A stretch of DNA of 64,000 bases from Paenibacillus donghaensis. Lineage in GTDB: Bacteria > Bacillota > Bacilli > Paenibacillales > Paenibacillaceae. Shown piece after piece: positions 26,623 through 36,527 of this stretch (position 1 is the stretch's first letter; every line of letters begins with the position of its first letter). The stretch lies in contig NZ_CP021780.1 of the NCBI RefSeq assembly GCF_002192415.1, positions 558,001 through 622,000 of the forward strand, written 5' to 3'. Below the pieces are notes generated by a model. That model ran no database searches. It was not told the origin of the DNA and worked only from the letters and a program-made list of their open reading frames with translations. A program made the position numbers and the translations under genes.

Positions 26623-28089
26623 TTACACGTGAAGACCTGACTGTTTAGTGCGGGCAAGATCAGAACCCCTAAGCCAGCTTTGGATTTCCTGTTCCGTAGG
26701 GTCTACGGGGTCCGGCGTCAGCCCGGGGATATAATTGCAGGCCTCGTAGATGGCCGGAATAACATTGGCATGGATGCCGACGGAGTGATGAACATAAGGA
26801 CCTTTGACCAGCTTTTCTTCCCACAGCGGCCAGTCGTTCACTTCCACCCATACATAGGAGCCGCGGGTATAAGGGCCTTCAATGCCACGGGCCTTGCCCA
26901 GGAACATCGAGTATTCACCGTGGTCGCCGTCGAACCGGGCAATGGTCATGCCGCCGCCACGGATTTCGCTTTCATGGGTTCCTGGAGCATGGTCGTCAAA
27001 GAGGAAATGCTTACGCAGCTTCGGTTTCTGCTCCACAGAAAGCGAGACAGGGAAATTTCCGCAGTGGAAAAGCAGCTCCCCGTTGTCGTTTTCGGGATGG
27101 CGGATGGTAATGTCCGCAAAAAAGGTTGGCAATTCATTCATGGCGGCCGCCTGCACCATAATGGAGGTAATGGCTCCATGGATGTCCGTTTCACAGGTGA
27201 CCGGAATTTGTTCATCCGTCAGGATCGCATTGGCCAGACACGGCATGATCGACATGGCCTCCTGCAGCGAAGACCAGCACTGGATAGCGATAGCACTGCT
27301 TCCCGTCTCGCGGGCAAAGGACTTCATGGCAACTTTCAAAGCAGCGATTCGCCTTACATCATCTTCGGTCACTTCACTGTAATCGAGCTTTTCTTTAATG
27401 TAATCTATCGTATCCAGCAGCTCGGCGCTGCTGCCGGCCGCGATTTTTCGGGTGCGGAGCTGAATATCGACAAGGGTAATTGGATGAATCTCAATGCCGA
27501 AGCGTTCAAGCAGCTCCCCTTCATTGCACATCATGGTCCAGAACGAAGCGGGACGCGGACCGATCTGGAGAATACGCAGGCTCTTGAACTGGCGTACGAC
27601 GTTGGCTGCAGCGACAAAGTTGGTGAAGCCCCGCTCGAATACCGGATCATTCACCCAACTGTTGGTTACATAGGTGAAGGGAACGTCGAATCTGCGTAAA
27701 ACTTTGCCTGTGGCGAAAATACCACATTGGGTGTCGCGCAGGCGCATACCGTCCGCAAGCGGCGCTTCATCCCGCGGCCCCCAGAGCAGAACGGGCTTGC
27801 CAAGCGCTTTGCCAACACGGGCTACAGTGTCTTCGGTACCGAAGTTACAGTGCGGAAAAAATACGGCATCGACTTCTTCCTCTTTGAACCGTTTGGCAAT
27901 CAGATCGGCATTAATATGGTCGTCGTACAGCAGACCTTCCTCGTTTAGGCCTTCCAGGTCCACAATGTCAATATCCATTCCAAAGCTCTCAATTTGCTTG
28001 CGGATTTCTACTTTGTACTTAAAGGCATCCTCGGCGCTGAACGTAAACCGGCGTGTCGGTGCATAACCCAACTTTAGCTTCTTCATCAT
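26623..28089 (-). CDS. L-fucose/L-arabinose isomerase-family protein
   Basis: About 488 residues. The sequence has the fold features of the fucose isomerase family: VDAVFFPHCNFGTEDTVARV, SSAIAIQCWSSLQEAMSIMPC, VTCETDIHGAITS, and a final histidine-containing KGPYVHHSVGIHANV. It should convert an aldose to a ketose with a divalent metal. Which sugar is not visible. GAGGAG sits 5 nt before the ATG at 28089 (a second ATG follows directly). First gene of the isomerase-transketolase-kinase operon; AACTAAA-type repeats upstream probably bind its repressor. Confidence 0.8.
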   Translation of the reverse strand: MMKKLKLGYAPTRRFTFSAEDAFKYKVEIRKQIESFGMDIDIVDLEGLNEEGLLYDDHINADLIAKRFKEEEVDAVFFPHCNFGTEDTVARVGKALGKPVLLWGPRDEAPLADGMRLRDTQCGIFATGKVLRRFDVPFTYVTNSWVNDPVFERGFTNFVAAANVVRQFKSLRILQIGPRPASFWTMMCNEGELLERFGIEIHPITLVDIQLRTRKIAAGSSAELLDTIDYIKEKLDYSEVTEDDVRRIAALKVAMKSFARETGSSAIAIQCWSSLQEAMSIMPCLANAILTDEQIPVTCETDIHGAITSIMVQAAAMNELPTFFADITIRHPENDNGELLFHCGNFPVSLSVEQKPKLRKHFLFDDHAPGTHESEIRGGGMTIARFDGDHGEYSMFLGKARGIEGPYTRGSYVWVEVNDWPLWEEKLVKGPYVHHSVGIHANVIPAIYEACNYIPGLTPDPVDPTEQEIQSWLRGSDLARTKQSGLHV

Positions 28090-28158
28090 CACTTCTCCTC
28101 GGTATGGAATATTTCAGTCTTGCTGAAATGAACGCGGAACTAAACTAATGATTTTTTA

Positions 28159-28295
28159 TTTAGTTAAAAAACTAAAACATAACATGATTTTCTATTATGA
28201 GGTCATAGTAACATTGGATATAACCGGTGTCAATGAGTTATTTAGTTTATTTTAGTTGTAAATTCTGATTTTTTAACTAAACTAAATTAATTTTG
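28159..28295 (-). promoter_or_regulatory. Operator-like AACTAAA/TTTAGTT repeats upstream of the isomerase operon
   Basis: TTTAGTT (28159-28165) and AACTAAA (28170-28176) form an inverted repeat 70-90 bp upstream of the isomerase ATG. A second cluster at 28241-28257 (TTTAGTT twice) and 28275-28288 (AACTAAACTAAATT) repeats the pattern in inverted form. The same string occurs at 44274-44301 upstream of a LacI-family gene. The density and symmetry suggest binding sites for one repressor. Confidence 0.5.
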
Positions 28296-28381
28296 TTTAT
28301 ATGATTATTGCATCAGATCCTAATTCGATATAAACTTCACGTATTCACATCGCTGTGTTTGTATCTCACTAAGAAATGGAG

Positions 28382-28475
28382 AAGCGGATATAATTTAGGA
28401 AACCGAGGTTTAGCAAATGTTGATTTATTGCCTACGGGCAAAGATCGAGCAGGCGTAATGACCGGGAAGATTCAA
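28382..28475 (+). pseudogene. Fragment of a GH1 6-phospho-beta-glucosidase
   Basis: About 31 codons read [20 protein letters not shown] and continue DRAGV, nearly identical to residues 20-45 of the intact GH1 enzyme at 53326. Both ends are missing. It is an isolated shard, probably from recombination or a lost copy of the beta-glucoside operon. The adjoining bases to 28616 include a short frame (LPGNWLVDEDGPAWGRVF) I do not recognise. Confidence 0.75.
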
Positions 28476-28616
28476 TGGAGGCAGGGGTAATAGCACGGCT
28501 CCCAGGCAACTGGTTGGTGGATGAGGATGGACCAGCTTGGGGCCGTGTATTTACCGTTACAGCTTCGGCTTTTTCATAATGCGAAGTGAGGCCGGAAGGA
28601 AAGTAGAGACTCGTTT

Positions 28617-30209
28617 CTAACACTGCACACTACCGCGGTATTCCACCGGCGTTTTGCCTGTGATCTTCTTGAAGATTTTGGAGAAGTAGGCCAAATTGCC
28701 ATAACCGGCCTGTAAGGCGATGTCCCGGATCGGAGCATCTGATGTGACCAGCAGCCGCTGCGCTTCACGGATACGTTCTCCGTTAATATAATCGGAGAGC
28801 GATATTCCTGTTTTTTTCTTGAAAATATGCGACAAATACTCCGGATTCAAGTACACATGCGCCGCAAGCGCACTCCGGTTGATCTCCTCGTTCAAATTTT
28901 GCCGGATATATTGTTTGACGCGATCGACGACGGAAGAGGTTTTTTCCACGCTGTAGGCGTAATCGGCAGCCTTGCCGACTATAAGACCGATCCACTTTTC
29001 CATCGCCGTCACAGAGCTAAACGACTCATCCTGCAACTCCGCCCATTCGCTGTCGGTAAAGATGGAATGTGCCAGAATCCCTTTTTGGTTGAGAACAACA
29101 TACATCCCCTGCATGAAATCGTGATGGAACTGTCTTAATACATACGCATCGACCTGGTTGCTGCTCACCAGATGGTTCAGGTAGTGTCCGACAGCTTCAA
29201 GAACCTGATCCTTCCGGTTCTCCAGAATCCATGTGAACCATTCCTCCATAGCGGGCGGGGAGTAAGGAATTCCGCTTACCGAACTTTGGCCCATAACCAG
29301 CACACGGCTGTCATTGACCACATTGTTGTTCTTCAGCTTCAGTAGTTGCTCTGTCACCTTGCAAAGCTTTTCGGGAGCGACATAGCGGTCGATATAGCAG
29401 GACAGTGTACAGGGAAGATAAGTCCCGCCATAGGTGACTAAAGTGCGGCAGCGTTCGGCGATGACCTGTACCGGACGCAGATTGGCCGGGGAGCACAGGT
29501 CCAGCACGACAAACAGGTTTTTGTCCAGTGCGACAATGACCGGCGCCTCCTGCTCGGGCAGCAGAATTTCACTGGCAATATTTTTAAAAGCATAGTCAAA
29601 GAGAGAGCGTCCCCATTCATCGGCTCTTTGATTCATTTCGTTGATGCTGACAAGAATAGGGAAGCAGAGATTCTCCGCAGAATAAGCAACATGTCTGTAA
29701 GCGGCTTCAGCCGCGATTTTCAGATCAACAGGAGGGAGATCGCCGCGAAGAATTTCCCTCCAGAACTGTCCGGCAATATGCGTCCGGTTTTCGGTCCAAT
29801 ATTGGGCTTGCTGGGTATATTCTGTATACACGCGCTGGATATTGACTTTTTGCACCGCTTTTTTCAACACGTCCTCCAGTTCCTGATAGGGAGCCGGTTT
29901 CAAAATATAATCGAATCCGCCAAGTTTGATCGCCTGATTCGCATACATGAAACTGGCATGGCCCGTTAAAAAAATATTGACCGTCTGCAGGTTCTGTTCC
30001 CTTACCCAGATCAACAGATCCAGTCCGCTGCCTTTTGGCATCTCAATATCGCTGAGCAGAATCTGGATGCTCTGATTCAGCAATATTTGTTGTGCCTGCC
30101 GCATGCTATGGGCGGTAAATACTTGTTGAATGCCCAGCGCGGCCCAATCCATGGAACGTTTAACGTCCTCCACGAAAAAAATATCGTCATCGACAATCAG
30201 AATATTCAT
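28617..30209 (-). CDS. YesN-like response regulator with AraC DNA-binding domain
   Basis: A 530-residue regulator. The receiver domain spans residues 1-125: acidic pocket DDD, phospho-acceptor Asp in LLSDIEMP, switch Thr in FLTGHA and Lys in LKPAP. A long middle region follows, and the two AraC helix-turn-helices are at the end (INRSALAAHVYLNPEYLSHIFKKK and APIRDIALQAGYGNLAYFSKIFKK). The ATG overlaps the kinase stop (ATGA), so the two genes are translationally coupled. It most likely activates the ABC transporter operon starting at 32186 when extracellular sugar is sensed. Confidence 0.93.
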   Translation of the reverse strand: MNILIVDDDIFFVEDVKRSMDWAALGIQQVFTAHSMRQAQQILLNQSIQILLSDIEMPKGSGLDLLIWVREQNLQTVNIFLTGHASFMYANQAIKLGGFDYILKPAPYQELEDVLKKAVQKVNIQRVYTEYTQQAQYWTENRTHIAGQFWREILRGDLPPVDLKIAAEAAYRHVAYSAENLCFPILVSINEMNQRADEWGRSLFDYAFKNIASEILLPEQEAPVIVALDKNLFVVLDLCSPANLRPVQVIAERCRTLVTYGGTYLPCTLSCYIDRYVAPEKLCKVTEQLLKLKNNNVVNDSRVLVMGQSSVSGIPYSPPAMEEWFTWILENRKDQVLEAVGHYLNHLVSSNQVDAYVLRQFHHDFMQGMYVVLNQKGILAHSIFTDSEWAELQDESFSSVTAMEKWIGLIVGKAADYAYSVEKTSSVVDRVKQYIRQNLNEEINRSALAAHVYLNPEYLSHIFKKKTGISLSDYINGERIREAQRLLVTSDAPIRDIALQAGYGNLAYFSKIFKKITGKTPVEYRGSVQC

Positions 30210-31966
30210 GATGTGTGCACCGCCTTTGCCTCATCCTGTTGTAAGGGAATTTCAATATCAACTCTGGCTCCTAAGCCGGGTTCGTTGGAAAATTCGATTC
30301 TGGTTTGGTCCCCGTAGATAAGCATCAACCGCTGCTGGATGTTGTGAATGCCGATATGCCGCCCGTTGACATCGCAAACTCTTCGGCCTTCCCTCAGAAT
30401 TTGAAGAATAGAGTCCTGAAAGCCGTCCCCTGAATCAATGATGACAAGCCGCAGCTTCGGAGCCAGCCCATTCCTCAATACGCTGGCGGATATCGAAATG
30501 CAGAACGTCTCCCCGACAACAGCCTCGTGTTTGATAGCATTTTCCGTAAAGGTCTGGATTATTAACGGAGGCACAATGGCATCCACCGTCTCGGCGTCAA
30601 TATCGAATTCGCAGATCAGGCTGTCCGGAAACCGCAGCCGCTGTATGTCCAGGTAAGTCTTGACATGCTCAATCTCTTTGTCCAGCGGTACCAGATGGTC
30701 GCCCTCCAGCGCGTAGCGCAAATAGTTCCGCAGATTGACGGTCATGTCCTGAATCAGACCCGTTTTGGAAAGACCAGCCAGGCTGTGAATAACGCTAAGA
30801 CAGTTCATGAAAAAATGGGGGTTGAGCTGCAATTGCAAATACTGGAGCTCCGCCCGCTGCTTGAGAATCTTTTCTTCATACACGTCAATTTTCAGCCGTT
30901 TGATCTGGCCGGTCATGTCCTCGAACGTATGATTGACCATCACAAACTCGTCGCACAGGTTTTCACTCTGGATTTTTACATCGAAATTGCCTGATTTGAG
31001 CGATTTCATCGCGAGCCGAAGGTTGTTCAGCGGCGCCATCACCAGCTTCCTGAGCATAAAGGTTAAAAAGAGCAAAATCACGATTACGCATAAGGCAATG
31101 ACCGCGATCAACGTTTGCAGGGAGTCCAGACCATCCAGAATGTTATTGTCCCGAATCAAGGCAACCATACTGAATTCGCCGCGCTCCGAATGCTGCGCGA
31201 TGACCAAATATTTGTTCCTGCCGTCATTGGTCAGATGATATTCGTCCGGGTTTATATGCAGGTCGATGATTCGGCCGTCAAGGAAAGGGTCCGTAATCAT
31301 TGGCCTGCCGTCTTCCTGAGTTAAAAAGAGATTGTTTACCCCGCTGAAATGTTTACCCCGCAGTGGCTCAATCAGATCGTTTACTTTCACCCACGCACCC
31401 ACGCTGGAGTTCCAGACTTTAATGACCCGGAGTAAATAAAAGTCGCCATCGATCTCGACAGGAGACCAGCTTGAACGGCTGAATCCCGCCGTGTGTACAT
31501 CGCTGAACTGCTGAGTTACATAATTCTTGATTCTTTGCTTGTCCCGGGCATTAATATCGTTCTGTACGGCATCAATATAAATCTGTGCGGAATCCGAATA
31601 AACAAAAAAGCCGTCGATCATCCGATAGCTCCAGATGGTGTTCTTGAGCAGCCGTTCGGCCCGATATTGGGCCAGGTACCGGTCAATCTCCCGAGCAGGC
31701 ATCTCAATGCTCTTGATATTCACATCGGTGCTGCTCATTCCGGCCAAAAAATTCTCCACATCGGAAAAGTCGTCGTCCATTTGCTTCATATAAATATCCA
31801 GCGTATTTTTGTTCGATTCGAAGACCTGGCTGCGTACTGTGCGAATAGCATACACGTTATTAATGATCATAAGCAGAATTAAAATGAATATGACAATCGA
31901 GACGCTGCCAATAATGCGGAACCGCAGCGACTTGCTGGAGAAACGCGATTTAAAATTTCGATACAT
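30206..31966 (-). CDS. YesM-like sensor histidine kinase
   Basis: About 586 residues. One N-terminal transmembrane helix (about residues 15-40), an extracellular sensor region, a second helix (about 290-310), a HAMP linker, then a His_kinase domain with LQLQLNPHFFMNCLSVIHSLA (phospho-His) and a HATPase_c domain (IIQTFTENAIKHE; DSGDGF; GIHNIQQRLMLIYG). It senses an extracellular carbohydrate or its binding protein and phosphorylates the downstream regulator. The start is unsure: ATG 31966 has GGTGGAG nearby, while ATG 31978 has no ribosome binding site. Divergent from the ABC transporter operon. Confidence 0.92.
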   Translation of the reverse strand: MYRNFKSRFSSKSLRFRIIGSVSIVIFILILLMIINNVYAIRTVRSQVFESNKNTLDIYMKQMDDDFSDVENFLAGMSSTDVNIKSIEMPAREIDRYLAQYRAERLLKNTIWSYRMIDGFFVYSDSAQIYIDAVQNDINARDKQRIKNYVTQQFSDVHTAGFSRSSWSPVEIDGDFYLLRVIKVWNSSVGAWVKVNDLIEPLRGKHFSGVNNLFLTQEDGRPMITDPFLDGRIIDLHINPDEYHLTNDGRNKYLVIAQHSERGEFSMVALIRDNNILDGLDSLQTLIAVIALCVIVILLFLTFMLRKLVMAPLNNLRLAMKSLKSGNFDVKIQSENLCDEFVMVNHTFEDMTGQIKRLKIDVYEEKILKQRAELQYLQLQLNPHFFMNCLSVIHSLAGLSKTGLIQDMTVNLRNYLRYALEGDHLVPLDKEIEHVKTYLDIQRLRFPDSLICEFDIDAETVDAIVPPLIIQTFTENAIKHEAVVGETFCISISASVLRNGLAPKLRLVIIDSGDGFQDSILQILREGRRVCDVNGRHIGIHNIQQRLMLIYGDQTRIEFSNEPGLGARVDIEIPLQQDEAKAVHTS

Positions 31967-32185
31967 AGGCTCCACCATCCATAGAAGTAAAATTAGCTTC
32001 GAAATAATTAAACCGCTTACATATCCAAAAAATACTCAAGAATTCCCGGTTTGTCAAGCTGAACGTCACTTTGGCAAACCAATTGCCGACGACCAAATAT
32101 TAGTGATAATAATGCAAATAATCGTTATTTTTTTAGCGCTCCGCTACAAGTATACTCAAATTATCAAAACAAGGGGGAATTCCTA

Positions 32186-33679
32186 GTGAAAAAAAGAAAA
32201 GCAAGCCTGATCCTGCTGTTATCGCTCGTGTTGTCCATGACAAGTGTGTTGACTGCCTGCCAATCGGGCGATGACAGTGGCAATAAGGCAACGGCATCCA
32301 AGGATAAACCCGTGTCTCTGGTGCTGACTCTGCCGACGTTCAGCACAGTGCCCAAGGATATTGCGAAGGTGCAGGAGGCGATGAACGAAATCTCGCGCAA
32401 GGAAATTGGAGTAGAAGTACAGCTCCAGATCATTGATTCAGCGGCGTACAATCAGCAGATGATTCTGATGCTGGCGAGTGGAGAGAACCTGGACATTATG
32501 TCCGGCCTGTTCACATACAGCTCGGCTTACCAGAAGGGCCAGCTAACCGAGCTGGATGACCTGCTGCAGCAACACGGGAAGGGCATTATCGATACACTTG
32601 GTGAGGAATACATCAACGCTATCCGCATTAACGGCGTGCTGTACGGATTACCGAACCTGCGCGATTTTGCAAGCGGATACGGATCGTTCTCCATGCGCAA
32701 GGATATTCTGGACAAATACAAAATCGACCCAGCAACGATCAAAACAGCCGAGGATGTCGAGAACGTCTTCAAGGTTGTGCATGAAAAGGAACCGGAGCTG
32801 ACTGTGGTGGCGCCGTCCAGCGACTCCTTCCTGTTGCAATTCCGGACCTTCGACGGTTTGGGCAACGATTTTGGCGTGCTGCTGAATTATGGCGAGAAGC
32901 TGGAAGTCGTCAATTTGTTTAAATCGGATGATTATAAGAATTACTTACAAATGGTCAGACGCTGGTACCAAAACGGATATATCAGCAAAGATGTAACCAC
33001 TACTTCGGAAGCGGTTACACCAAGAGTGAAAGCAGGTTCGCTGTTTTCTTACAATACGACCTGGAAGCCTGGAAGCGAGCAGCAGGAATCCAATATGACC
33101 GGCACGCCAATGGTCCTCGTCCAGACACTGGATTCATTTATGCCCGGCTCCAGCGTGGCTGCGATGCCGTGGACGATTCCAATCAACTCTAAACACCCTG
33201 AAAAAACGATGGAATACCTGAATTTGCTGTACACCAACCCGGACATGATGAACCTGCTCGCCTATGGCATCGAGGGGGATCATTATGTGGGAAAAGAGGA
33301 CGGTACAATTGGTTTCGCCGAAGGCGTGGATTCGAAGAACTCTGGATACAACCTTAACATGACCTGGCTGCTGCCTAACGAGTTCATTACAAAAGTTTGG
33401 GAAGGCAACGAGCTCTCCGTCTGGGAAGACACCCGCAAATTCAATGATGATGCCAAAAAATCGGCGGCGCTCGGCTTTACCTTCGACAATGCCAAGGTAG
33501 CGACAGAGATTACCGCTGTGCAGAACGTATACGATGAATACAAAAAAGTGCTGGAGAACGGGGTCGTGGACCCGGATAAATATTTGCCGGAGATGAATGC
33601 CAAGCTGGATGCTGCCGGAATTGACGTAATTATTCAGGAGAAACAGCGCCAACTGGATGAGTGGGCAGCCAAAAAATAA
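32186..33679 (+). CDS. Sugar ABC transporter, solute-binding lipoprotein
   Basis: A 497-residue exported lipoprotein. The signal peptide MKKRKASLILLLSLVL ends in the lipobox LTAC (Cys25). The mature part is a type 1 extracellular solute-binding domain of the LplA/YtcQ kind used for oligosaccharides (VSLVLTLPTFSTVPKDIAKV; SGLFTYSSAYQKGQLTELDD). It delivers the sugar to the two permeases encoded downstream. The start is GTG, 6 nt after GGGGGAA. First gene of a long carbohydrate operon; no ATP-binding subunit is encoded here, so a shared ATPase such as MsmX is expected elsewhere. Confidence 0.92.
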   Translation: MKKRKASLILLLSLVLSMTSVLTACQSGDDSGNKATASKDKPVSLVLTLPTFSTVPKDIAKVQEAMNEISRKEIGVEVQLQIIDSAAYNQQMILMLASGENLDIMSGLFTYSSAYQKGQLTELDDLLQQHGKGIIDTLGEEYINAIRINGVLYGLPNLRDFASGYGSFSMRKDILDKYKIDPATIKTAEDVENVFKVVHEKEPELTVVAPSSDSFLLQFRTFDGLGNDFGVLLNYGEKLEVVNLFKSDDYKNYLQMVRRWYQNGYISKDVTTTSEAVTPRVKAGSLFSYNTTWKPGSEQQESNMTGTPMVLVQTLDSFMPGSSVAAMPWTIPINSKHPEKTMEYLNLLYTNPDMMNLLAYGIEGDHYVGKEDGTIGFAEGVDSKNSGYNLNMTWLLPNEFITKVWEGNELSVWEDTRKFNDDAKKSAALGFTFDNAKVATEITAVQNVYDEYKKVLENGVVDPDKYLPEMNAKLDAAGIDVIIQEKQRQLDEWAAKK

Positions 33680-33753
33680 GAGCAGCAGAGCCCTGCGGCC
33701 CGCACCTAATCAAGGTCGGGATCCGCAGGATTCACCGACAGGAGGAAAGGCTT

Positions 33754-34689
33754 ATGGAGAAGGTTGCCACTAAAAAAACGGGTCTGAAAAAAATCACCAG
33801 CTATATGCCCTTGTATTTGATGATGCTTCCGGGACTGCTCTACCTGTTCATCAACAATTATTTGCCCATGGCTGGCCTGGTCGTGGCCTTTAAAAATTAC
33901 AATGCGCGGAAGGGCATCTTTGGCAGCGACTGGGTGGGATTCGAGAACTTTAAATATTTATTCAAGACGACGGACGGCTGGGTAATTACGAGAAATACGA
34001 TTCTGTATAACTTTGCTTTTATTGTAATTAATACGGTTCTGGCTGTGCTGGTGGCGATTTTGTTAAGCGAGCTGACGGCAAAGTTTCGGACCAAAATCTA
34101 TCAAAGTGTCATCCTGCTACCCTTCCTGATATCGTCCGTAATCGTCAGTTATCTGGTTTTTGCTTTCATGAGCGCCGAGAGCGGCTTTCTGAACAATACG
34201 GTGCTGCCTGCACTGGGGCTGGAACCCATCGCCTGGTACAACGAGCCAAAATATTGGCCAATCATACTGATTGTGGTCAGTGCGTGGAAGACAGTTGGGT
34301 ACAACTGTATTATTTATCTGGCCACCATTGTCGGAATCGACCGGGGATATTATGAGGCGGCATCGCTGGAAGGGGCTGGCAAGCTGCAGCAGATCTGGCA
34401 TATCACGCTTCCGCTGCTGAAGCCGGTCATTATTCTGCTCACCATGCTTGCGCTCGGCCGGATTTTTTATTCGGATTTCGGTCTCTTTTATCAGGTGCCG
34501 CAAAATCAGGGGGCGCTTTATTCCACTACCAATACTATCGATACCTACGTATATCGCGGTCTGCTGCAATTGGGGAATATCAGCATGTCCTCCGCAGCTG
34601 GACTATATCAGTCTGTTGTCGGGTTTATCCTTGTGCTCGGCTCCAACCTGTGGGTCCGCAGACTGGATAAGAACAGCGCAATCTTCTAA
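33754..34689 (+). CDS. Sugar ABC transporter permease (LplB-like)
   Basis: A 311-residue membrane protein with six predicted helices and the EAA loop YYEAASLEGAGKLQQIWHITLP that contacts the ATPase. The frame is open upstream into the previous gene, but a near-perfect AGGAGGAAAGG lies just before the ATG at 33754. It partners the permease at 34704 and the lipoprotein at 32186. Confidence 0.94.
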   Translation: MEKVATKKTGLKKITSYMPLYLMMLPGLLYLFINNYLPMAGLVVAFKNYNARKGIFGSDWVGFENFKYLFKTTDGWVITRNTILYNFAFIVINTVLAVLVAILLSELTAKFRTKIYQSVILLPFLISSVIVSYLVFAFMSAESGFLNNTVLPALGLEPIAWYNEPKYWPIILIVVSAWKTVGYNCIIYLATIVGIDRGYYEAASLEGAGKLQQIWHITLPLLKPVIILLTMLALGRIFYSDFGLFYQVPQNQGALYSTTNTIDTYVYRGLLQLGNISMSSAAGLYQSVVGFILVLGSNLWVRRLDKNSAIF

Positions 34690-34703
34690 AGGGTGTGATC
34701 AGG

Positions 34704-35597
34704 ATGGACAAAGAAACCAAGCTATTTCAACTGACGGCGCATATCATCATGACCCTGTTAACTGTGCTTGCTTTGGTGCCGATTTTACTGCTGGTGATTT
34801 CGTCGTTTACTGATAACGACACGCTGCTAAGAAACGGATATTCGTTTTTCCCCAGTAAACTCAGTAATTCGGCATATACCTATTTATTTGACCAGGGCGA
34901 TGTCATCTTTCGCGCCTACGGTATTTCATTTTTTGTAACGATTGTGGGCACCACGCTAAGTGTAATCATCACGACCCTGATTTCCTATCCGCTCGCCCGC
35001 AATGATTTGCCCGGAAAAAATGTACTTTCTTTCTTCGTATTCTTTACGCTGTTGTTTAACGGCGGGCTGGTCCCGACCTATCTGATGTACACCGGAGTCT
35101 TCGGCATTAAAAATTCTATCTGGGCCCTGATTGTCCCGGGTCTGCTGATGAATGCCTTTAATGTGCTGCTTGTGCGCAGCTACTTTGTTACAGGCGTGCC
35201 TACGGAAATTCTGGAGGCGGCACGAATTGACGGAGCGAGCGAGTTTACTACCTTCAGACGTGTCGCGGTACCCATGGCTAAACCGATTATCGCCACCGTG
35301 GCGCTGTTTGTGGGCATCATGTACTGGAACGACTGGAACAACGGTTACATTTATCTGACGACACGGACGGATTTATTCAGTATCCAGAATTTGCTGAACC
35401 GGATGATCCAGAACATCCAGTTCCTGTCCTCCAATTCTTCCTCGGTGAGCAACGTCCAGGAAGGGCTGGCCCAAATTCCGTCGGCCACGGTGCGGATGGC
35501 AATTGCCGTTACCGGTATCCTGCCAATCGTCGTCGTGTACCCGTTCATCCAGGGCAACTTTGTTAAAGGAATCACACTTGGAGGCGTGAAAGGATAA
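34704..35597 (+). CDS. Sugar ABC transporter permease (YtcP/LplC-like)
   Basis: A 297-residue carbohydrate permease of the CUT1 class: six helices and the EAA motif EILEAARIDGASEFTTFRRVAVPM. AAAGGGTG precedes the ATG at 34704; a GTG at 34695 is a less likely start. It is the second channel subunit of the importer, 14 nt after the first. Confidence 0.94.
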   Translation: MDKETKLFQLTAHIIMTLLTVLALVPILLLVISSFTDNDTLLRNGYSFFPSKLSNSAYTYLFDQGDVIFRAYGISFFVTIVGTTLSVIITTLISYPLARNDLPGKNVLSFFVFFTLLFNGGLVPTYLMYTGVFGIKNSIWALIVPGLLMNAFNVLLVRSYFVTGVPTEILEAARIDGASEFTTFRRVAVPMAKPIIATVALFVGIMYWNDWNNGYIYLTTRTDLFSIQNLLNRMIQNIQFLSSNSSSVSNVQEGLAQIPSATVRMAIAVTGILPIVVVYPFIQGNFVKGITLGGVKG

Positions 35598-35658
35598 ATT
35601 TCCGGCTTCAGGTTTAGCTGCAAATCAAGCAGCTCACTACGATATGGAGGTTGATATT

Positions 35659-36522
35659 ATGAAAATGGTAGAGATGAATTTCACTGGAAACGGGCGTGTG
35701 AAGCTGACGGGCTATATTCAAGAGCCATCCAAAGAAATGGGCACGGTGGCGAAAAAACCGGCCGTTCTGATCTTTCCCGGCGGCGGTTACGCCTTCCTGT
35801 CTGACCGCGAAGCGGAACCGCTTGCCCTGGCCTATGCCGCACAAGGCTTTCAGACATTTGTACTGCGCTATTCTATCGGCAAACATGCGGCTGGCTTCCA
35901 ACCTCTGAAAGAGGCCTCCCAGGCGGTGGCTCTGATCCGGGAACATGCCGATGAGTGGCATGTTATCCCCGATCAGATCGCGGTTTGCGGCTTCTCCGCC
36001 GGCGGACACCTGGCTTGCGCCGTCGGCCTGCAAGGGGAGCATCGCCCGAATGCGCTGATCCTCTCCTATCCGGCCATTGATTTGGGCGGGGCGGAGGAAG
36101 CGAAGGCGGCCAAAAACCAAATCGTGGAAACCCTGCTGGGAAAAGCAGACTATACCCAGGAAGAGATGGATGTGCTTAATTTGCACAAGCATGTTACCAA
36201 GGAGGCTCCGCCCGCCTTTATCTGGACAACCGGGGAGGACGAACTGGTCATTGTAGAGCACACCCTGAAGCTTGTATCCGGGTATGCCGCTCAAAAACGT
36301 CCATTCGAATATCATGTGTTCCAAAAAGGAGAGCACGGTTTGTCCCTAGCTCAGCCTGTGTTTGCCAACGGCAGAAAAAGTATGGTCGATGCCCACGCCG
36401 CTAAATGGTTCGATTTGAGTGTGGAGTGGCTGCGCTCCAACTTCGGTGAACTGGAAGTCGTGGACAAACCTTTTGAATTCAATTTTGAATCCTTTGTGGA
36501 AGAGCTATCCCCGGAGGAGTGA
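35659..36522 (+). CDS. Alpha/beta-hydrolase (carbohydrate esterase-like)
   Basis: A 287-residue cytosolic alpha/beta-hydrolase. The oxyanion region is IFPGGGYAFLSDREAEP, the nucleophile elbow is GFSAGGH, and the acid and His come from TTGEDELV and EKGEHGLSL. There is no signal peptide, so it acts on imported material; removing acetyl groups from oligosaccharides would fit. TGGAGG lies 8 nt before the ATG at 35659. Its stop overlaps the ribosome binding site of the next gene, so coupling is likely. Confidence 0.85.
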   Translation: MKMVEMNFTGNGRVKLTGYIQEPSKEMGTVAKKPAVLIFPGGGYAFLSDREAEPLALAYAAQGFQTFVLRYSIGKHAAGFQPLKEASQAVALIREHADEWHVIPDQIAVCGFSAGGHLACAVGLQGEHRPNALILSYPAIDLGGAEEAKAAKNQIVETLLGKADYTQEEMDVLNLHKHVTKEAPPAFIWTTGEDELVIVEHTLKLVSGYAAQKRPFEYHVFQKGEHGLSLAQPVFANGRKSMVDAHAAKWFDLSVEWLRSNFGELEVVDKPFEFNFESFVEELSPEE

Positions 36523-36527
36523 GTGGA

